DNA of 64,000 nt from Halorussus halophilus (GTDB lineage Archaea; Halobacteriota; Halobacteria; Halobacteriales; Haladaptataceae): assembly GCF_008831545.1 (NCBI RefSeq), contig NZ_CP044523.1, forward strand, positions 1,984,001 through 2,048,000, written 5' to 3'. The position numbers and the translations under genes were made by a program. The notes below the pieces were generated by a model that did no database searches, was not told the origin of the DNA, and saw nothing but the letters and a program-made list of their open reading frames with translations. Shown in pieces: positions 26,154-35,096 of the stretch. How positions within the stretch are numbered: position 1 is the stretch's first letter; each line of letters starts with the position of its first letter.

Positions 26154-27089
26154 ATGAATTCGAGTATATCGACGACAGGGACTATTGCAATACTACTGCT
26201 TACGTCTATGACTATAGGAGCAACTGCAGATTTTGGCACATCGGGAGGAAATATGGCGAATTCAGTCAAAGTGACTAGTAGCGATAATATCGTCTATCAC
26301 GTGAAGCACTACGAAAATAGGTCAAATATTGTGATTCAATATCAAAGCAACAGTCAATACGAAAATGTGGCGACAGGCTACTCTATCGAAGTAGATGGTG
26401 AAACAATCTATCAGCCAAGACTCAGATTAGACCAGGGTGAAACGGGGAAAAAGACAATCAACATCACGTCCGGTATCAACGTCAATCAAGACAAGCACAC
26501 AATTAGATTCTCGACCTACGGGAACACCACGTACCTCAACTTCACTCGAGACATCAACACGAGTAACACCGGTAACGTCCCCGTCACTCACATAGAAAAT
26601 GTCACCCTTCGAAACGGAACGACCCGCGGTGAGCCAGCGACGGTCGCAGACATCACACTCGTCAATCCATCCGACCAAATCTACAGCACGAAGCTGTTCG
26701 TCCACACGACGGAAACGGACGGTAGACACAGAGCCGCTTCGGTTCGCCCGGGAGACACGCGAACAATCACGGTCAAGCTCAACGAAAAGCCTGGCACGAA
26801 GGTAGCAGGCGAGGCACGGCTCTTCACTGGCAACCTCACTTCCAAGGACGGCGCACTCGACCAAGTCGAATTCGTAGGGCAGGCAGGAAAGGACACTTCC
26901 ACGTGGGACCGGTCGTACGACCCGGTTCGGCCGACCTGGATGGACGACCACTACCAATACGAAAACGATAGCGTCAGGCAAAGCTTCGGGGAAAAGGTGA
27001 GTGGCGGGTACGAGATTCAGAACATCCCGATAGCCTATCTTGCTGTCGCCTTCGTCGGGGCCGCACTCGTCGTTCTGAAACTCCGCTAA
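26154..27089 (+). CDS. membrane-anchored exported partner of the PKD protein
   Basis: A 311-aa protein with an N-terminal signal (GTIAILLLTSMTIGATA), a beta-rich ectodomain with at least seven N-glycosylation sequons (NRSN, NITS, NTTY, NFTR, NVTL, NGTT, NLTS), and one C-terminal helix (about 290-308) ending in KLR. The middle (about 160-230) looks like a CARDB/DUF-type beta sandwich. It starts 42 bp after the PKD gene on the same strand, so the two are likely an operon and this protein may anchor the other. The first 250 bp are markedly A+T-rich, unlike the rest. Family not recognised. Confidence 0.75.
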   Translation: MNSSISTTGTIAILLLTSMTIGATADFGTSGGNMANSVKVTSSDNIVYHVKHYENRSNIVIQYQSNSQYENVATGYSIEVDGETIYQPRLRLDQGETGKKTINITSGINVNQDKHTIRFSTYGNTTYLNFTRDINTSNTGNVPVTHIENVTLRNGTTRGEPATVADITLVNPSDQIYSTKLFVHTTETDGRHRAASVRPGDTRTITVKLNEKPGTKVAGEARLFTGNLTSKDGALDQVEFVGQAGKDTSTWDRSYDPVRPTWMDDHYQYENDSVRQSFGEKVSGGYEIQNIPIAYLAVAFVGAALVVLKLR

Positions 27090-27090
27090 G

Positions 27091-27309
27091 CTACGACTCT
27101 CTCGTCCGGATAATCTCGCGCATATTCAGATAGATGTCGCGCGGCGACGTTTCTTCTTTTGGGTCGTACAAATCACTGATACGATACAGAATCGCGGCGA
27201 CCATCTTGCTCTCGGAACTCTCGCCGCGGATGTCGTCGCCGATTTCTCTGAGTGTCTGCACGCGGTCTACGTCTGGTTCGAACGCGTCCGCATTTCCGTC
27301 ATCCGACAT
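27091..27309 (-). CDS. small conserved acidic protein next to Mrp
   Basis: A 72-aa soluble protein, acidic at the N-terminus and helical after it (VQTLREIGDDIRGESSESKM, then AAILYRISDLYDPKEETSP). The ATG at 27309 lies 2 bp after the mrp stop, so the two genes are surely co-transcribed. A different frame over the same DNA is open for longer but is not protein-like. No domain recognised; a role linked to Fe-S assembly is only guilt by association. Confidence 0.7.
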   Translation of the reverse strand: MSDDGNADAFEPDVDRVQTLREIGDDIRGESSESKMVAAILYRISDLYDPKEETSPRDIYLNMREIIRTRES

Positions 27310-27311
27310 GG

Positions 27312-28346
27312 CTACTGTTGCTCGCGGCGCTTGACCACGCCTGTGTTGTTCGCGACGTTCTCTGTCAGTACACGGAAGGCGTTCCCTGTGTCGCTGTCCT
27401 CGTCCAGGACGATGGGTTTGCCCTCGTCGCCGCCGGTGCGGACGCTGGGGTCGATAGGAATCGAACCGAGGAACGGCATGCCGTTCTCCTCGGCGAACTG
27501 TGCGCCCCCGCCGCGGCCGAAGATGTCGTGTTCGGAGCCACAGTCGGGGCATTTGAACGTCGCCATGTTTTCGGCGATGCCGAGGACGTTGGTGTCGTGG
27601 CGGCCGAACATCCGCAGTCCCTTGCGGGCGTCGTCGATGGCGACCTCTTGGGGAGTCGTGACGACGACTGCGCCCGTGACGGGGACGCTCTGGAGGAGCG
27701 TGAGTTGCGCGTCGCCAGTTCCCGGTGGGAGGTCTACGACCATGTAGTCGAGGCTTCCCCACTCCACGTCTTCCCAGAGTTGGGTCAGGACTTTGTGGAC
27801 CATCGGGCCGCGCCAGATGACGGGGTCGTCTTCGCCGACGAGGAAGGCCATGCTCATCAGTTTCACGCCGAACTTCTCGGGCGGAATCATCGTCTCGTCC
27901 TTCGTCGCCTTCGGTACTTCGTCGGCGTCTACCATCCGCGGGACGTTCGGGCCGTACACGTCGGCGTCGAAGAGACCGACGCGGGCACCGAGTTGCGAGA
28001 GTCCCGCGGCGATGTTGACCGCGACGGTCGATTTGCCGACGCCGCCCTTTCCGGACGCAACGGCGATGATGTTCTTGACGTTCGGGAGTACCTCTTCGTC
28101 GTCCGAGCGGTCGCTCGGGACGCGAGCGGAGAGGTCGGCTTCGAGGCCGTGTTCGGAGAGAACTTCGCGCACTTGGTTGGCAATCTGCGTTTCGTGCGGC
28201 GAGTACGGTGCGCCGAGTGCCAGCGAGATAGAAGCGGTTTCGTCCTCGACAGCGATGCTGTTGACGAGGTTCAGCGAGACGATGTCCTCGCCGAGGTCGG
28301 GGTCCTCGACCTCTCGGAGTAGGTCGCGTACCTCTGATTCGTTCAT
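27312..28346 (-). CDS. mrp: Mrp/ApbC-family Fe-S cluster carrier ATPase
   Basis: Cytoplasmic P-loop ATPase (344 aa) that carries and delivers Fe-S clusters. The N-terminal MIP18/DUF59 domain is about residues 1-80 (EVEDPDLGEDIVSLNLV). The deviant Walker A is SGKGGVGKST at about 98-107, with DLPPGTGD as the downstream switch and a CPDC motif (about 265-268) that holds the cluster at the dimer interface. Length is normal. The 72-aa gene at 27091-27309 follows in the operon. Confidence 0.93.
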   Translation of the reverse strand: MNESEVRDLLREVEDPDLGEDIVSLNLVNSIAVEDETASISLALGAPYSPHETQIANQVREVLSEHGLEADLSARVPSDRSDDEEVLPNVKNIIAVASGKGGVGKSTVAVNIAAGLSQLGARVGLFDADVYGPNVPRMVDADEVPKATKDETMIPPEKFGVKLMSMAFLVGEDDPVIWRGPMVHKVLTQLWEDVEWGSLDYMVVDLPPGTGDAQLTLLQSVPVTGAVVVTTPQEVAIDDARKGLRMFGRHDTNVLGIAENMATFKCPDCGSEHDIFGRGGGAQFAEENGMPFLGSIPIDPSVRTGGDEGKPIVLDEDSDTGNAFRVLTENVANNTGVVKRREQQ

Positions 28347-28477
28347 GTTGGCGAGTAGGGTCGGACGTGTCGATAAGACTTGTGAAGGGTGGAGTGGCCG
28401 GTGCGTAGCCGGAACTTGTCGGCTACCTAGGCAGACGTAACCGTATTTGGTTACGTGAGCGTGCTATGCTCCCACGA

Positions 28478-28484
28478 GTTTAAG
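28478..28484 (+). promoter_or_regulatory. TATA-like box of moaA
   Basis: GTTTAAG centred 28 bp before the moaA ATG at 28509, which supports that ATG and a leaderless mRNA over the GTG at 28494. Confidence 0.55.
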
Positions 28485-28508
28485 AAGTCGTAGGTGAAAG
28501 TTTGGTCC

Positions 28509-29543
28509 ATGCTGGAGGACGATTTCGGGCGCGAAGTCACCGGCGTTCGGGTCTCGCTCACCGACCGGTGTAACTTCGACTGCGTCTACTGCCACAACGA
28601 GGGGTTGGGGGACACGCGGGGACCGATGGACCCGCAGGACGATGAGATGACTGCCGACGAAGTCGTCCGCTTCTTGGAAGTCGCCCGCGAGTTCGGCGTC
28701 GAGAAGGTGAAATTCACCGGAGGTGAGCCGATGCTTCGGGGCGACTTGGAGGAGATTATTCGCCGGACGCCCGACGAGATGGAGGTCTCGTTGACGACGA
28801 ATGGGACGTTCTTGCCGGGAAGAGCCGAGGAGTTGGTCGAGGCGGGCCTATCACGGGTGAACGTCTCCCAAGACGCACTCGACCCGAAGGCGTTCGCCGA
28901 GGTGACGAAGACGGGCGCGTACGACAAGGTGATAGAGGGCGTCGAAGCCGCTTTGGACGCTGGACTCGACCCCGTGAAGCTGAACATGGTCGTCTTCGAG
29001 AAGACGGCGGGCTACGTCCCACAGATGGTCGACCACGTCGCGGAAAACGACGGGCTTCAACTCCAACTCATCGAGTACATGCCCGAACTAACCGGCAAGC
29101 CCGAGTGGGCCATCGACATCGAGCGCGTCCACGACTGGCTCGAAGAGCAAGCCGACCGCATCGAGCGACGCGAGATGCACGGTCGGCGTCGATATTGGAT
29201 TAGCGAGACGCAAACGAGCGAAGCGAGTGAGGGCCTCGAAGCGGAACGGCATGGCCATGGAGCGGATGACACCTCGGAGAGTGGCATGGTCGAAATCGTA
29301 GATCCGGTCGAGAACGAAAGCTTCTGTGCGAACTGCCATCGCGTGCGCGTCACGCACGAGGGATACCTCAAGGGCTGTCTGAACCGTAACGACGACCTCC
29401 GCTCGATGGGCGAAATGACGAAAGACGAGATTCGCGAAACGTTCCGCGAGACGGTCGCAAACCGGGTTCCGTACTACGGCGAGTACATGATTCGCGGCGA
29501 CGACGGCGAGTGGGAAATCAACGACAAGTACATCGAAGCCTGA
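28509..29543 (+). CDS. moaA: GTP 3',8-cyclase MoaA
   Basis: Radical-SAM enzyme (344 aa) for the first step of molybdenum cofactor synthesis. Cys21, Cys25 and Cys28 in RCNFDCVYC bind the SAM cluster, and FTGGEPMLR is the SAM-binding GGEP motif. The second cluster is bound near the C-terminus ([10 protein letters not shown] and the Cys in GCLNRN). A Ser/Glu/Gly-rich insertion (about residues 234-262) lies just before the second cluster motif and is encoded in part by a repetitive gcgag-type stretch. The usual GG tail is absent (the protein ends KYIEA), which I understand to occur in some archaeal MoaA. Confidence 0.93.
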   Translation: MLEDDFGREVTGVRVSLTDRCNFDCVYCHNEGLGDTRGPMDPQDDEMTADEVVRFLEVAREFGVEKVKFTGGEPMLRGDLEEIIRRTPDEMEVSLTTNGTFLPGRAEELVEAGLSRVNVSQDALDPKAFAEVTKTGAYDKVIEGVEAALDAGLDPVKLNMVVFEKTAGYVPQMVDHVAENDGLQLQLIEYMPELTGKPEWAIDIERVHDWLEEQADRIERREMHGRRRYWISETQTSEASEGLEAERHGHGADDTSESGMVEIVDPVENESFCANCHRVRVTHEGYLKGCLNRNDDLRSMGEMTKDEIRETFRETVANRVPYYGEYMIRGDDGEWEINDKYIEA

Positions 29544-29605
29544 ATCTGCGTTTTCCCTCGTCGCTGGGTGGCACTAAATCACGCGCAGGCTACCGTTTCG
29601 TGACG

Positions 29606-29613
29606 TTTAAATA
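29606..29613 (+). promoter_or_regulatory. TATA-like box of the tRNA-Ser/rps13 operon
   Basis: TTTAAATA, about 88 bp before tRNA-Ser and the only good promoter-like element before the ribosomal cluster. It probably drives tRNA-Ser together with rps13 and the genes after it. Confidence 0.6.
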
Positions 29614-29693
29614 CTACCCGCGGGTACGTTGAGTTGCACACCTGTAGGGACGCCGTGTCCCGAGTCCGGGAGGGCGACAGTAAATGCAAGCAT

Positions 29694-29778
29694 GTCGAGG
29701 TAGCCTAGTCTGGCCCACGGCGCAGGGTTGCTAACTCTGTGGCGTCAAGCCTCGAGGGTTCGAATCCCTCCCTCGACG
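29694..29778 (+). tRNA. tRNA-Ser (GCU)
   Basis: An 85-nt class II tRNA. Acceptor GTCGAGG (29694-29700) pairs with CCTCGAC (29771-29777), discriminator G. Anticodon stem CAGGG/CTCTG surrounds the loop TTGCTAA, giving anticodon GCT. A long variable arm and the T arm GAGGG-TTCGAAT-CCCTC complete it. CCA is not encoded. No intron. It lies 21 bp before rps13, so it is probably cut from the operon transcript. Confidence 0.97.
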
Positions 29779-29799
29779 CTTTCAACCACGTAGCAAAAC

Positions 29800-30318
29800 A
29801 TGAGTTCGGAACAACCACAGGAGGACGACGAAGACCTTCGATACTTCGTCCGCATCGGGCAAACTGACCTCGATGGGACGAAGTCGGTCGAACGGTCCCT
29901 CTCCGAGATGAACGGGATCGGTCGCCGAGCGGCCCGCATCGTCGCCGAGAAGGCCGGTGTAGACCGCACGGCAACGTTCGGTCGGCTCGAAGACGACGAA
30001 ATCGACTCGGTTGTCGAGGCCGTCGAAACCTTCGCCGACGAGGTCCCAGAATGGCTTACTAACCACCGCAACGACTACTTCTCCGGCGAGTCCACGCACG
30101 AGACCGGCAACGACCTGAACATGTCTCGTCGCCAGGACATCAACCGGATGAAGATGATCGACTCCTACAAGGGAGTCCGTCACAAGCGCGGTCAGAAGGT
30201 CCGCGGTCAGCGTACCCGTTCGACGGGTCGTACCGAGGGCACCATCGGCGTCAACGTCGAGGAAATCAAAGAAGAGCAGGCCGCAGAAGCGGCCGCGGAA
30301 GAGGAGGATGACGAATAA
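29800..30318 (+). CDS. rps13: 30S ribosomal protein S13
   Basis: Head protein of the small subunit (172 aa) that contacts the P-site tRNA and the large subunit. Conserved parts: LRYFVRIGQTDLDGTKSVE, the helix-two-turns-helix GIGRRAARIV, and MIDSYKGVRHKRGQKVRGQR near the end. The acidic tail is a halophilic feature. First protein gene of the operon; its stop overlaps the rps4 start (TAATG). Confidence 0.97.
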   Translation: MSSEQPQEDDEDLRYFVRIGQTDLDGTKSVERSLSEMNGIGRRAARIVAEKAGVDRTATFGRLEDDEIDSVVEAVETFADEVPEWLTNHRNDYFSGESTHETGNDLNMSRRQDINRMKMIDSYKGVRHKRGQKVRGQRTRSTGRTEGTIGVNVEEIKEEQAAEAAAEEEDDE

Positions 30319-30848
30319 TGGCACTTGGTGAAAACACGAAGGCATACGAGACGCCGAATCACCCGTTCCAGGGCGAGCGTATCTCCGAGGAAGCCAGCCT
30401 CCTTGACCGCTACGGTCTGAAGAACAAAGAGGAACTCTGGCGCGCCCAGAGTGAGCTTCGTGACTACCGTCGTGAAGCCCGAAACATCCTCGCACAGCGA
30501 GCACAAGGCGACGCCGAGGAAACCGAAGCAGAGGGCGAGGAGTTCGTTTCCCGTCTGAAGCGCATCGGCGTCCTCAACGACGGCGACAGTCTCGACGACG
30601 TGCTGCTGCTCGACGTGACCGACGTGCTGGAGCGTCGTCTCCAGACGGTCGCGTACCGCAACGGCATCGGCAACACGCCACAGCAGGCTCGACAGTTCGT
30701 CACGCACGGACACGTCACGGTCGATGGTCGCCGCGTGCAGGCACCGTCTGCCAAAATCGACGTCGCCGAGCAGGACACCGTCCAGTTCGCCGAGAACAGT
30801 CCACTCGCGGACGAACTACATCCGGAACGCGCGGAGGGTAACGAATGA
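30318..30848 (+). CDS. rps4: 30S ribosomal protein S4
   Basis: Primary 16S rRNA-binding protein (176 aa) needed for early 30S assembly. The S4 RNA-binding domain is at about residues 105-165 ([30 protein letters not shown]). Starts by a 1-bp overlap with rps13 and ends by a 4-bp overlap with rps11, showing tight coupling. Confidence 0.97.
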   Translation: MALGENTKAYETPNHPFQGERISEEASLLDRYGLKNKEELWRAQSELRDYRREARNILAQRAQGDAEETEAEGEEFVSRLKRIGVLNDGDSLDDVLLLDVTDVLERRLQTVAYRNGIGNTPQQARQFVTHGHVTVDGRRVQAPSAKIDVAEQDTVQFAENSPLADELHPERAEGNE

Positions 30849-31237
30849 GCGACAACAACGAAGAAATCTGGGGCATCGCCCACGTTCACGCATCGTTCAA
30901 CAACACCATCATCACGGTCACCGACCAGACCGGTGCCGAGACCATCGCGAAGTCTAGCGGTGGGACCGTCGTCAAGCAGAACCGCGACGAGTCCTCGCCG
31001 TACGCGGCCATGCAGATGGCCGAGACGGTCGCGGAAGAGGTCAAGGCCGCTGGCGTCGAGGGCGTCCACGTTCGCGTGCGAGGTCCCGGCGGCAATCTCC
31101 AGCAGAACCCCGGTCCGGGTGCGCAGGCGACGATTCGCGCACTCGCTCGCGCCGGACTCGAAATCGGCCGCATCGAAGACGTGACCCCCATCCCGCACGA
31201 CGGCACTCGCGCGCCCAAGGGCAAGAGCGGATTCTAA
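30845..31237 (+). CDS. rps11: 30S ribosomal protein S11
   Basis: Platform protein near the E site (130 aa). [19 protein letters not shown] and the C-terminal [19 protein letters not shown] are diagnostic. The usual rps13-rps4-rps11-rpoD order is kept. The start overlaps the rps4 stop by 4 bp. Confidence 0.97.
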   Translation: MSDNNEEIWGIAHVHASFNNTIITVTDQTGAETIAKSSGGTVVKQNRDESSPYAAMQMAETVAEEVKAAGVEGVHVRVRGPGGNLQQNPGPGAQATIRALARAGLEIGRIEDVTPIPHDGTRAPKGKSGF

Positions 31238-31246
31238 CACATCACC

Positions 31247-31993
31247 ATGACCGAACAGTTCGACGTCGAGTTCATCGAACGCGGGGACCGAGAGTCTCGG
31301 TTCCTCGTGCAGGGCGTAACCCCGGCGTTCGCCAACGGCATCCGCCGAGCCATCATCGCCGACGTACCGACGCTCTCGGTCGACACCATTCGTGTCGTCG
31401 AGAATTCGTCGGTCATGTTCGACGAGCAGATCGGCCTGCGACTCGGCCTGGTGCCGTTGACGACCCCACTCGACGAGTTCGAGGAGGGCGACACGGTGAC
31501 GCTCAGCCTCGACGTGGAGGGACCGGGAACGGCCTACTCGGGCGACCTCGTCAGTTCCGACGAGATGGTCCAGCCGGCCGACGACAACGTCCCCATCATC
31601 GACTTGAAGGACGACCAGCGCATCGAGTTGGAAGCTGACGCCGTTCTCTCGAACGGCAAAGACCACGCCAAACACCAGGGCGGCGTGGCCGTCAGTTACC
31701 GACACCTCCAGCAGGTGGAGGTCGTCGGGGACCGCGACGAGTACGACGAGGAGGAGACCGAAATCCTCCGCGGCGTCATCGAGGACGACGGCGAACTCGT
31801 CCCCACGGAGGAGTTCGACCACGACCTCACCAACCGCTTCCCCGACAAGGAACTGGAAGTCCACGACGTTTCGAACGCGTTCGTGTTCCACGTCGAAACC
31901 GACGGCTCGCTGTCGGTAGACGAACTGGTCACGGAAGCGGTCGATTCGCTCGGTGACCGCGCCTTCGAACTCGAAGAAGCAGTACAGCTATAG
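31247..31993 (+). CDS. rpoD: RNA polymerase subunit D (Rpo3)
   Basis: Alpha-like assembly subunit (248 aa) that pairs with subunit L to nucleate archaeal RNA polymerase. The N-terminal part of the split alpha-NTD ([23 protein letters not shown]) and the dimerisation helix at the end ([18 protein letters not shown]) are clear. The central insertion region lacks the Cys residues that bind Fe-S in some archaeal D subunits. Third domain of the operon's transcription/translation mix. Confidence 0.96.
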   Translation: MTEQFDVEFIERGDRESRFLVQGVTPAFANGIRRAIIADVPTLSVDTIRVVENSSVMFDEQIGLRLGLVPLTTPLDEFEEGDTVTLSLDVEGPGTAYSGDLVSSDEMVQPADDNVPIIDLKDDQRIELEADAVLSNGKDHAKHQGGVAVSYRHLQQVEVVGDRDEYDEEETEILRGVIEDDGELVPTEEFDHDLTNRFPDKELEVHDVSNAFVFHVETDGSLSVDELVTEAVDSLGDRAFELEEAVQL

Positions 31994-32175
31994 AACCATG
32001 CAGGGCACTTCGAACCACTTCACGGCGCTCGCCTCCCCCGAAGAGTCGCCAGACTCCGCGGGAATTCGACAGACGGAGGCATGGCAGACCGAAAGTGGTT
32101 TCAAGTGCCACCCACAACACACAGTTGCCCAGACGGGGCGAAGTGCCCACGACTGGACGCACGTGTGTTCTACGT
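31994..32175. other. spacer between rpoD and tRNA-Leu with a 10-bp inverted repeat
   Basis: The 182-bp spacer is long for this tightly packed operon. No gene is credible in it. GGGCACTTCG (32003-32012) and its exact complement CGAAGTGCCC (32139-32148) could close a long hairpin just before tRNA-Leu, with smaller stems (CTCCG/CGGAG) inside. It may help tRNA processing or mark a transcript boundary. Confidence 0.5.
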
Positions 32176-32260
32176 GCAGGGATAGCCAAGTTTGGCCAAC
32201 GGCGCAGCGTTCAGGGCGCTGTCTCGTAGGAGTCCGCAGGTTCAAATCCTGCTCCCTGCA
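32176..32260 (+). tRNA. tRNA-Leu (CAG)
   Basis: An 85-nt class II tRNA. Acceptor GCAGGGA (32176-32182) pairs with TCCCTGC (32253-32259), discriminator A. Anticodon stem CAGCG/CGCTG and loop TTCAGGG give anticodon CAG. T arm GCAGG-TTCAAAT-CCTGC. No intron or encoded CCA. It sits within the ribosomal operon before rpl18e, its usual place in haloarchaea. Confidence 0.97.
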
Positions 32261-32293
32261 CTGCAATTTCAATTCTCATCAGGAGGAAGTACT

Positions 32294-32647
32294 ATGAGCA
32301 AGACGAATCCGAGGCTCAACAGTCTCATCGCTGACTTGAAGTCGGAGTCCCGCAGTTCGGACGCCGACGTTTGGAGTACTGTCGCGGACCGCCTCGAAAA
32401 GCCTCGCAGCACGTACGCGGAGGTCAACCTCGGTCGCATCGAGCGATACGCAGAGGAAGACGAGACCGTCGTCGTGCCCGGCAAGGTACTCGGGAGCGGA
32501 ATCCTGCAAAAGAACGTTACCGTCGCCGCAGTCGATTTCTCTTCGACCGCGGAGACGAAGATCGAACAAGCGGACGGCGAAGTCCTCGACCTCGAACAGA
32601 TTCTCGAAGAGAATCCCGAGGGGTCCAACGTGAGGGTGATTCGATGA
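32294..32647 (+). CDS. rpl18e: 50S ribosomal protein L18e
   Basis: Large-subunit protein (117 aa) of the L15/L18e family found only in archaea and eukaryotes. It starts [20 protein letters not shown] and has [13 protein letters not shown], the family core. AGGAGGA at 32281-32287 is a strong ribosome-binding site that fixes the ATG at 32294. The stop overlaps the rpl13 start (ATGA). Confidence 0.96.
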   Translation: MSKTNPRLNSLIADLKSESRSSDADVWSTVADRLEKPRSTYAEVNLGRIERYAEEDETVVVPGKVLGSGILQKNVTVAAVDFSSTAETKIEQADGEVLDLEQILEENPEGSNVRVIR

Positions 32648-33081
32648 GTCTCGCAGAATTCGAAGTAGACGTAGTCGTGGACGCCCGTGACTGTATCCTC
32701 GGTCGCGTGGCCAGCAACGTCGCACAGCGCGCGATGGACGGCGAACGTATCGCAGTCGTCAACGCCGAAGATGCCATCATCACCGGCGACGAGGACGACG
32801 TGTTCGAGAAGTTCGAGACGCGAGCCAACCTCGGCTCCGACAGCGGACCGTACTATCCGAAACGCCCGGACGGCATCTTCAAGCGATCCATCCGTGGCAT
32901 GGTCCCCTACAAGGAGACCGACGGCCGCGAGGCGTTCGAGAACGTCCGCGTCTACGTCGGCAACCCGTACGACGAGGACGGCGAAGTCCTCGACGGGACG
33001 TCGCTGGACCGACTTTCGAACATCCGCTTCGTCCAACTGGGCGAAGTGAGCGAAAAACTGGGTGCTAACGTCACATGGTAA
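32644..33081 (+). CDS. rpl13: 50S ribosomal protein L13
   Basis: Early-assembly 23S rRNA-binding protein (145 aa). [15 protein letters not shown] and [11 protein letters not shown] are the conserved parts. It starts with a 4-bp overlap with rpl18e and its 3' end overlaps rps9 by 7 bp. Length is usual for archaeal L13. Confidence 0.96.
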   Translation: MSLAEFEVDVVVDARDCILGRVASNVAQRAMDGERIAVVNAEDAIITGDEDDVFEKFETRANLGSDSGPYYPKRPDGIFKRSIRGMVPYKETDGREAFENVRVYVGNPYDEDGEVLDGTSLDRLSNIRFVQLGEVSEKLGANVTW

Positions 33082-33473
33082 CGAACACCAGCGGTAAGAA
33101 GAAGACGGCCATCGCCCGCGCGACCGTGTCCGAGGGCGAGGGTCGCGTACGAATCAACTCCCAACCAGTCGAACTCGTCGAACCGGAAGTCTCACGTCTG
33201 AAGATGCTTGAACCGTTCCGCATCGCTGGCGACGACCGCCGCGACGCGGTGGACGTGGACGTTTCGGTCGAAGGTGGCGGCATCAGCGGACAGGCAGACG
33301 CCGTCCGAACCGCCATCGCACGAGGACTCGTCCAGCACACGAACGACGCCGAACTCCGTGACTCGTTCATCGAGTTCGACCGTTCGCTGCTGGTCAACGA
33401 CTCGCGGCGTTCCGAACCCAAGAAGTGGGGCGGCCCCGGTGCTCGCGCCCGCTACCAGAAGTCTTACCGGTGA
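33075..33473 (+). CDS. rps9: 30S ribosomal protein S9
   Basis: Small-subunit protein (132 aa) whose C-terminal tail reaches the P-site t[18 protein letters not shown] at the start, [14 protein letters not shown] in the core and the basic end [12 protein letters not shown] are diagnostic. A 41-bp gap with a GGAGGT-type site precedes rpoN. Confidence 0.97.
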   Translation: MVTNTSGKKKTAIARATVSEGEGRVRINSQPVELVEPEVSRLKMLEPFRIAGDDRRDAVDVDVSVEGGGISGQADAVRTAIARGLVQHTNDAELRDSFIEFDRSLLVNDSRRSEPKKWGGPGARARYQKSYR

Positions 33474-33514
33474 TTCACATGGCAGGAAACCCGCTTTCGG
33501 AGGTGCGCTGAACC

Positions 33515-33715
33515 ATGATGGTACCCGTCCGCTGTTTCACGTGCGGTAACGTCGTCGGGGAGTACTGGGAAGAGTTCAAGGCACGTGCCGAGACGAAGGA
33601 GGGCGACGAGGACCCGGAGAAGGTCCTCGACGAACTCGGCGTCGAACGGCAGTGCTGTCGCCGGATGCTCGTCTCGCACAAAGACCTCGTCGACATCGTC
33701 TCCCCATACCAGTAA
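33515..33715 (+). CDS. rpoN: RNA polymerase subunit N (Rpo10)
   Basis: Small zinc-binding subunit (66 aa) of archaeal RNA polymerase that helps the D/L platform. It has the zinc motif CFTCGN in the N-terminal part and the unusual CCRR pair near residue 46, both invariant in Rpb10/RpoN. Two ATGs stand side by side; the first is used. The stop overlaps rpoK by 1 bp (TAATG). Confidence 0.96.
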   Translation: MMVPVRCFTCGNVVGEYWEEFKARAETKEGDEDPEKVLDELGVERQCCRRMLVSHKDLVDIVSPYQ

Positions 33716-33894
33716 TGGCTCAGAAACGCTACTCACGGTACGAGAAGGCACGCATTCTGGGGGCACGCGCGCTCCAGATTTCGTACGGAGCGCCCGTGCT
33801 GGTCGAGACCGACCAGTCCGAACCCATCCTCATCGCGGCCGAGGAGTACGACGCAGAAGTGCTCCCGTTCACGGTGCGTCGAGGTGAGCAATGA
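33715..33894 (+). CDS. rpoK: RNA polymerase subunit K (Rpo6)
   Basis: Omega/Rpb6-like subunit (59 aa). [19 protein letters not shown] is the diagnostic helix that clamps the largest subunit. The ATG at 33715 gives the family's usual short form; the longer open frame upstream belongs to rpoN DNA. The stop overlaps eno by 4 bp. Confidence 0.95.
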   Translation: MAQKRYSRYEKARILGARALQISYGAPVLVETDQSEPILIAAEEYDAEVLPFTVRRGEQ

Positions 33895-35096
33895 CGCTGG
33901 TCGAAGCCGTTCGACTCCGGCAGGTACTCGACTCGCGCGGTAACCGGACCGTCGAGGCCGACGTACTCACCGAGAGCGGCGGCTTCGGTCGTGCGGCCGC
34001 ACCGAGCGGTGCTTCGACCGGCGAGTACGAAGCCATCGAACTCGACCCCGACGAGGCAATCGCTAGCGCTCGCGAACACGCAGTCCCCCGACTTGAGGGG
34101 CAGGTGTTCGTCGGCGACCAGCGAGACGTGGACCGCGCGCTTCGCGCGGCCGACGGTACGGACGACTTCTCGGAAATCGGCGCAAACAGCGCCGTCGCCA
34201 TCAGCATGGCCGCATCGAAGGCCGCTGCGGACGTTCTGGGCGCACCCCTCTATCAGCACCTCGGCGGTGCGTTCCGAGGGGACTCGTTCCCGACGCCGCT
34301 GGGCAACGTCATCGGTGGCGGCGAACACGCCGCCGACGCCACGGCGATTCAGGAGTTCCTCGCCGCGCCTATCGGCGCGCCGAGCGTCCAAGAAGCGGTC
34401 TTTGCCAACGCCGCGGTCCACCAGAAGGTCCACAACCTGCTGGACGAGCGCGGAGTCGCCGCAGGCAAAGGCGACGAGGGCGCGTGGGCACCATCCATCG
34501 ACGACGCGGAAGCGTTCGAACTGATGGAGGAAGCCACCGACGCCGTCTCCGACGAGTTCGGCTTCGAGATTCGGTTCGGCCTCGACATGGCCGGTGCCGA
34601 GTTGTTCGAGGACGGCGAGTACGTCTATCAGGACACGACCCGCGACACCGACGAGCAAGTCGAGTACGTCGCGGACCTCGTGGACGAGTACGACCTCGTC
34701 TACGTCGAGGACCCGCTGGACGAAGACGACTACGCTGGCTTCGCCGACCTCACGGAGAAGGTCGGCGAGAAGACCTTGATTTGCGGTGACGACCTGTTCG
34801 TCACCAACGTCGAGCGACTCCAGACGGGCATCGACGACGGTGCCGCAAACAGCATCCTCGTCAAACCCAACCAGATAGGCACGCTCTCAGACGCCTTCGA
34901 CGCCGTCGAACTGGCCGTCGAGAACGGCTACGAGCCGGTTATCTCCCACCGCAGTGGAGAGACCGAGGACACGACCATCGCACACCTCGCCGTCGCCACC
35001 GACGCGCCCTACATCAAGACGGGCGCGGTCGGCGGTGAGCGAACCGCCAAACTAAACGAGCTCATCCGAATCGAGCAGAACGTATCCCGACTATGA
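33891..35096 (+). CDS. eno: enolase
   Basis: Glycolytic enzyme (401 aa) converting 2-phosphoglycerate and phosphoenolpyruvate. Conserved: [28 protein letters not shown] with the mobile loop, the metal ligands in [16 protein letters not shown] and GDDLFVT, and the base lysine with [11 protein letters not shown], then SHRSGETED. Its place between rpoK and rps2 is standard in haloarchaea. Start and stop both overlap neighbours by 4 bp. Confidence 0.97.
   Translation: MTLVEAVRLRQVLDSRGNRTVEADVLTESGGFGRAAAPSGASTGEYEAIELDPDEAIASAREHAVPRLEGQVFVGDQRDVDRALRAADGTDDFSEIGANSAVAISMAASKAAADVLGAPLYQHLGGAFRGDSFPTPLGNVIGGGEHAADATAIQEFLAAPIGAPSVQEAVFANAAVHQKVHNLLDERGVAAGKGDEGAWAPSIDDAEAFELMEEATDAVSDEFGFEIRFGLDMAGAELFEDGEYVYQDTTRDTDEQVEYVADLVDEYDLVYVEDPLDEDDYAGFADLTEKVGEKTLICGDDLFVTNVERLQTGIDDGAANSILVKPNQIGTLSDAFDAVELAVENGYEPVISHRSGETEDTTIAHLAVATDAPYIKTGAVGGERTAKLNELIRIEQNVSRL

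Noticed and set aside
31953-32297. Plus-strand frame spanning the rpoD end, spacer and tRNA-Leu
   Set aside because: It would run through a complete tRNA gene and is not protein-like.
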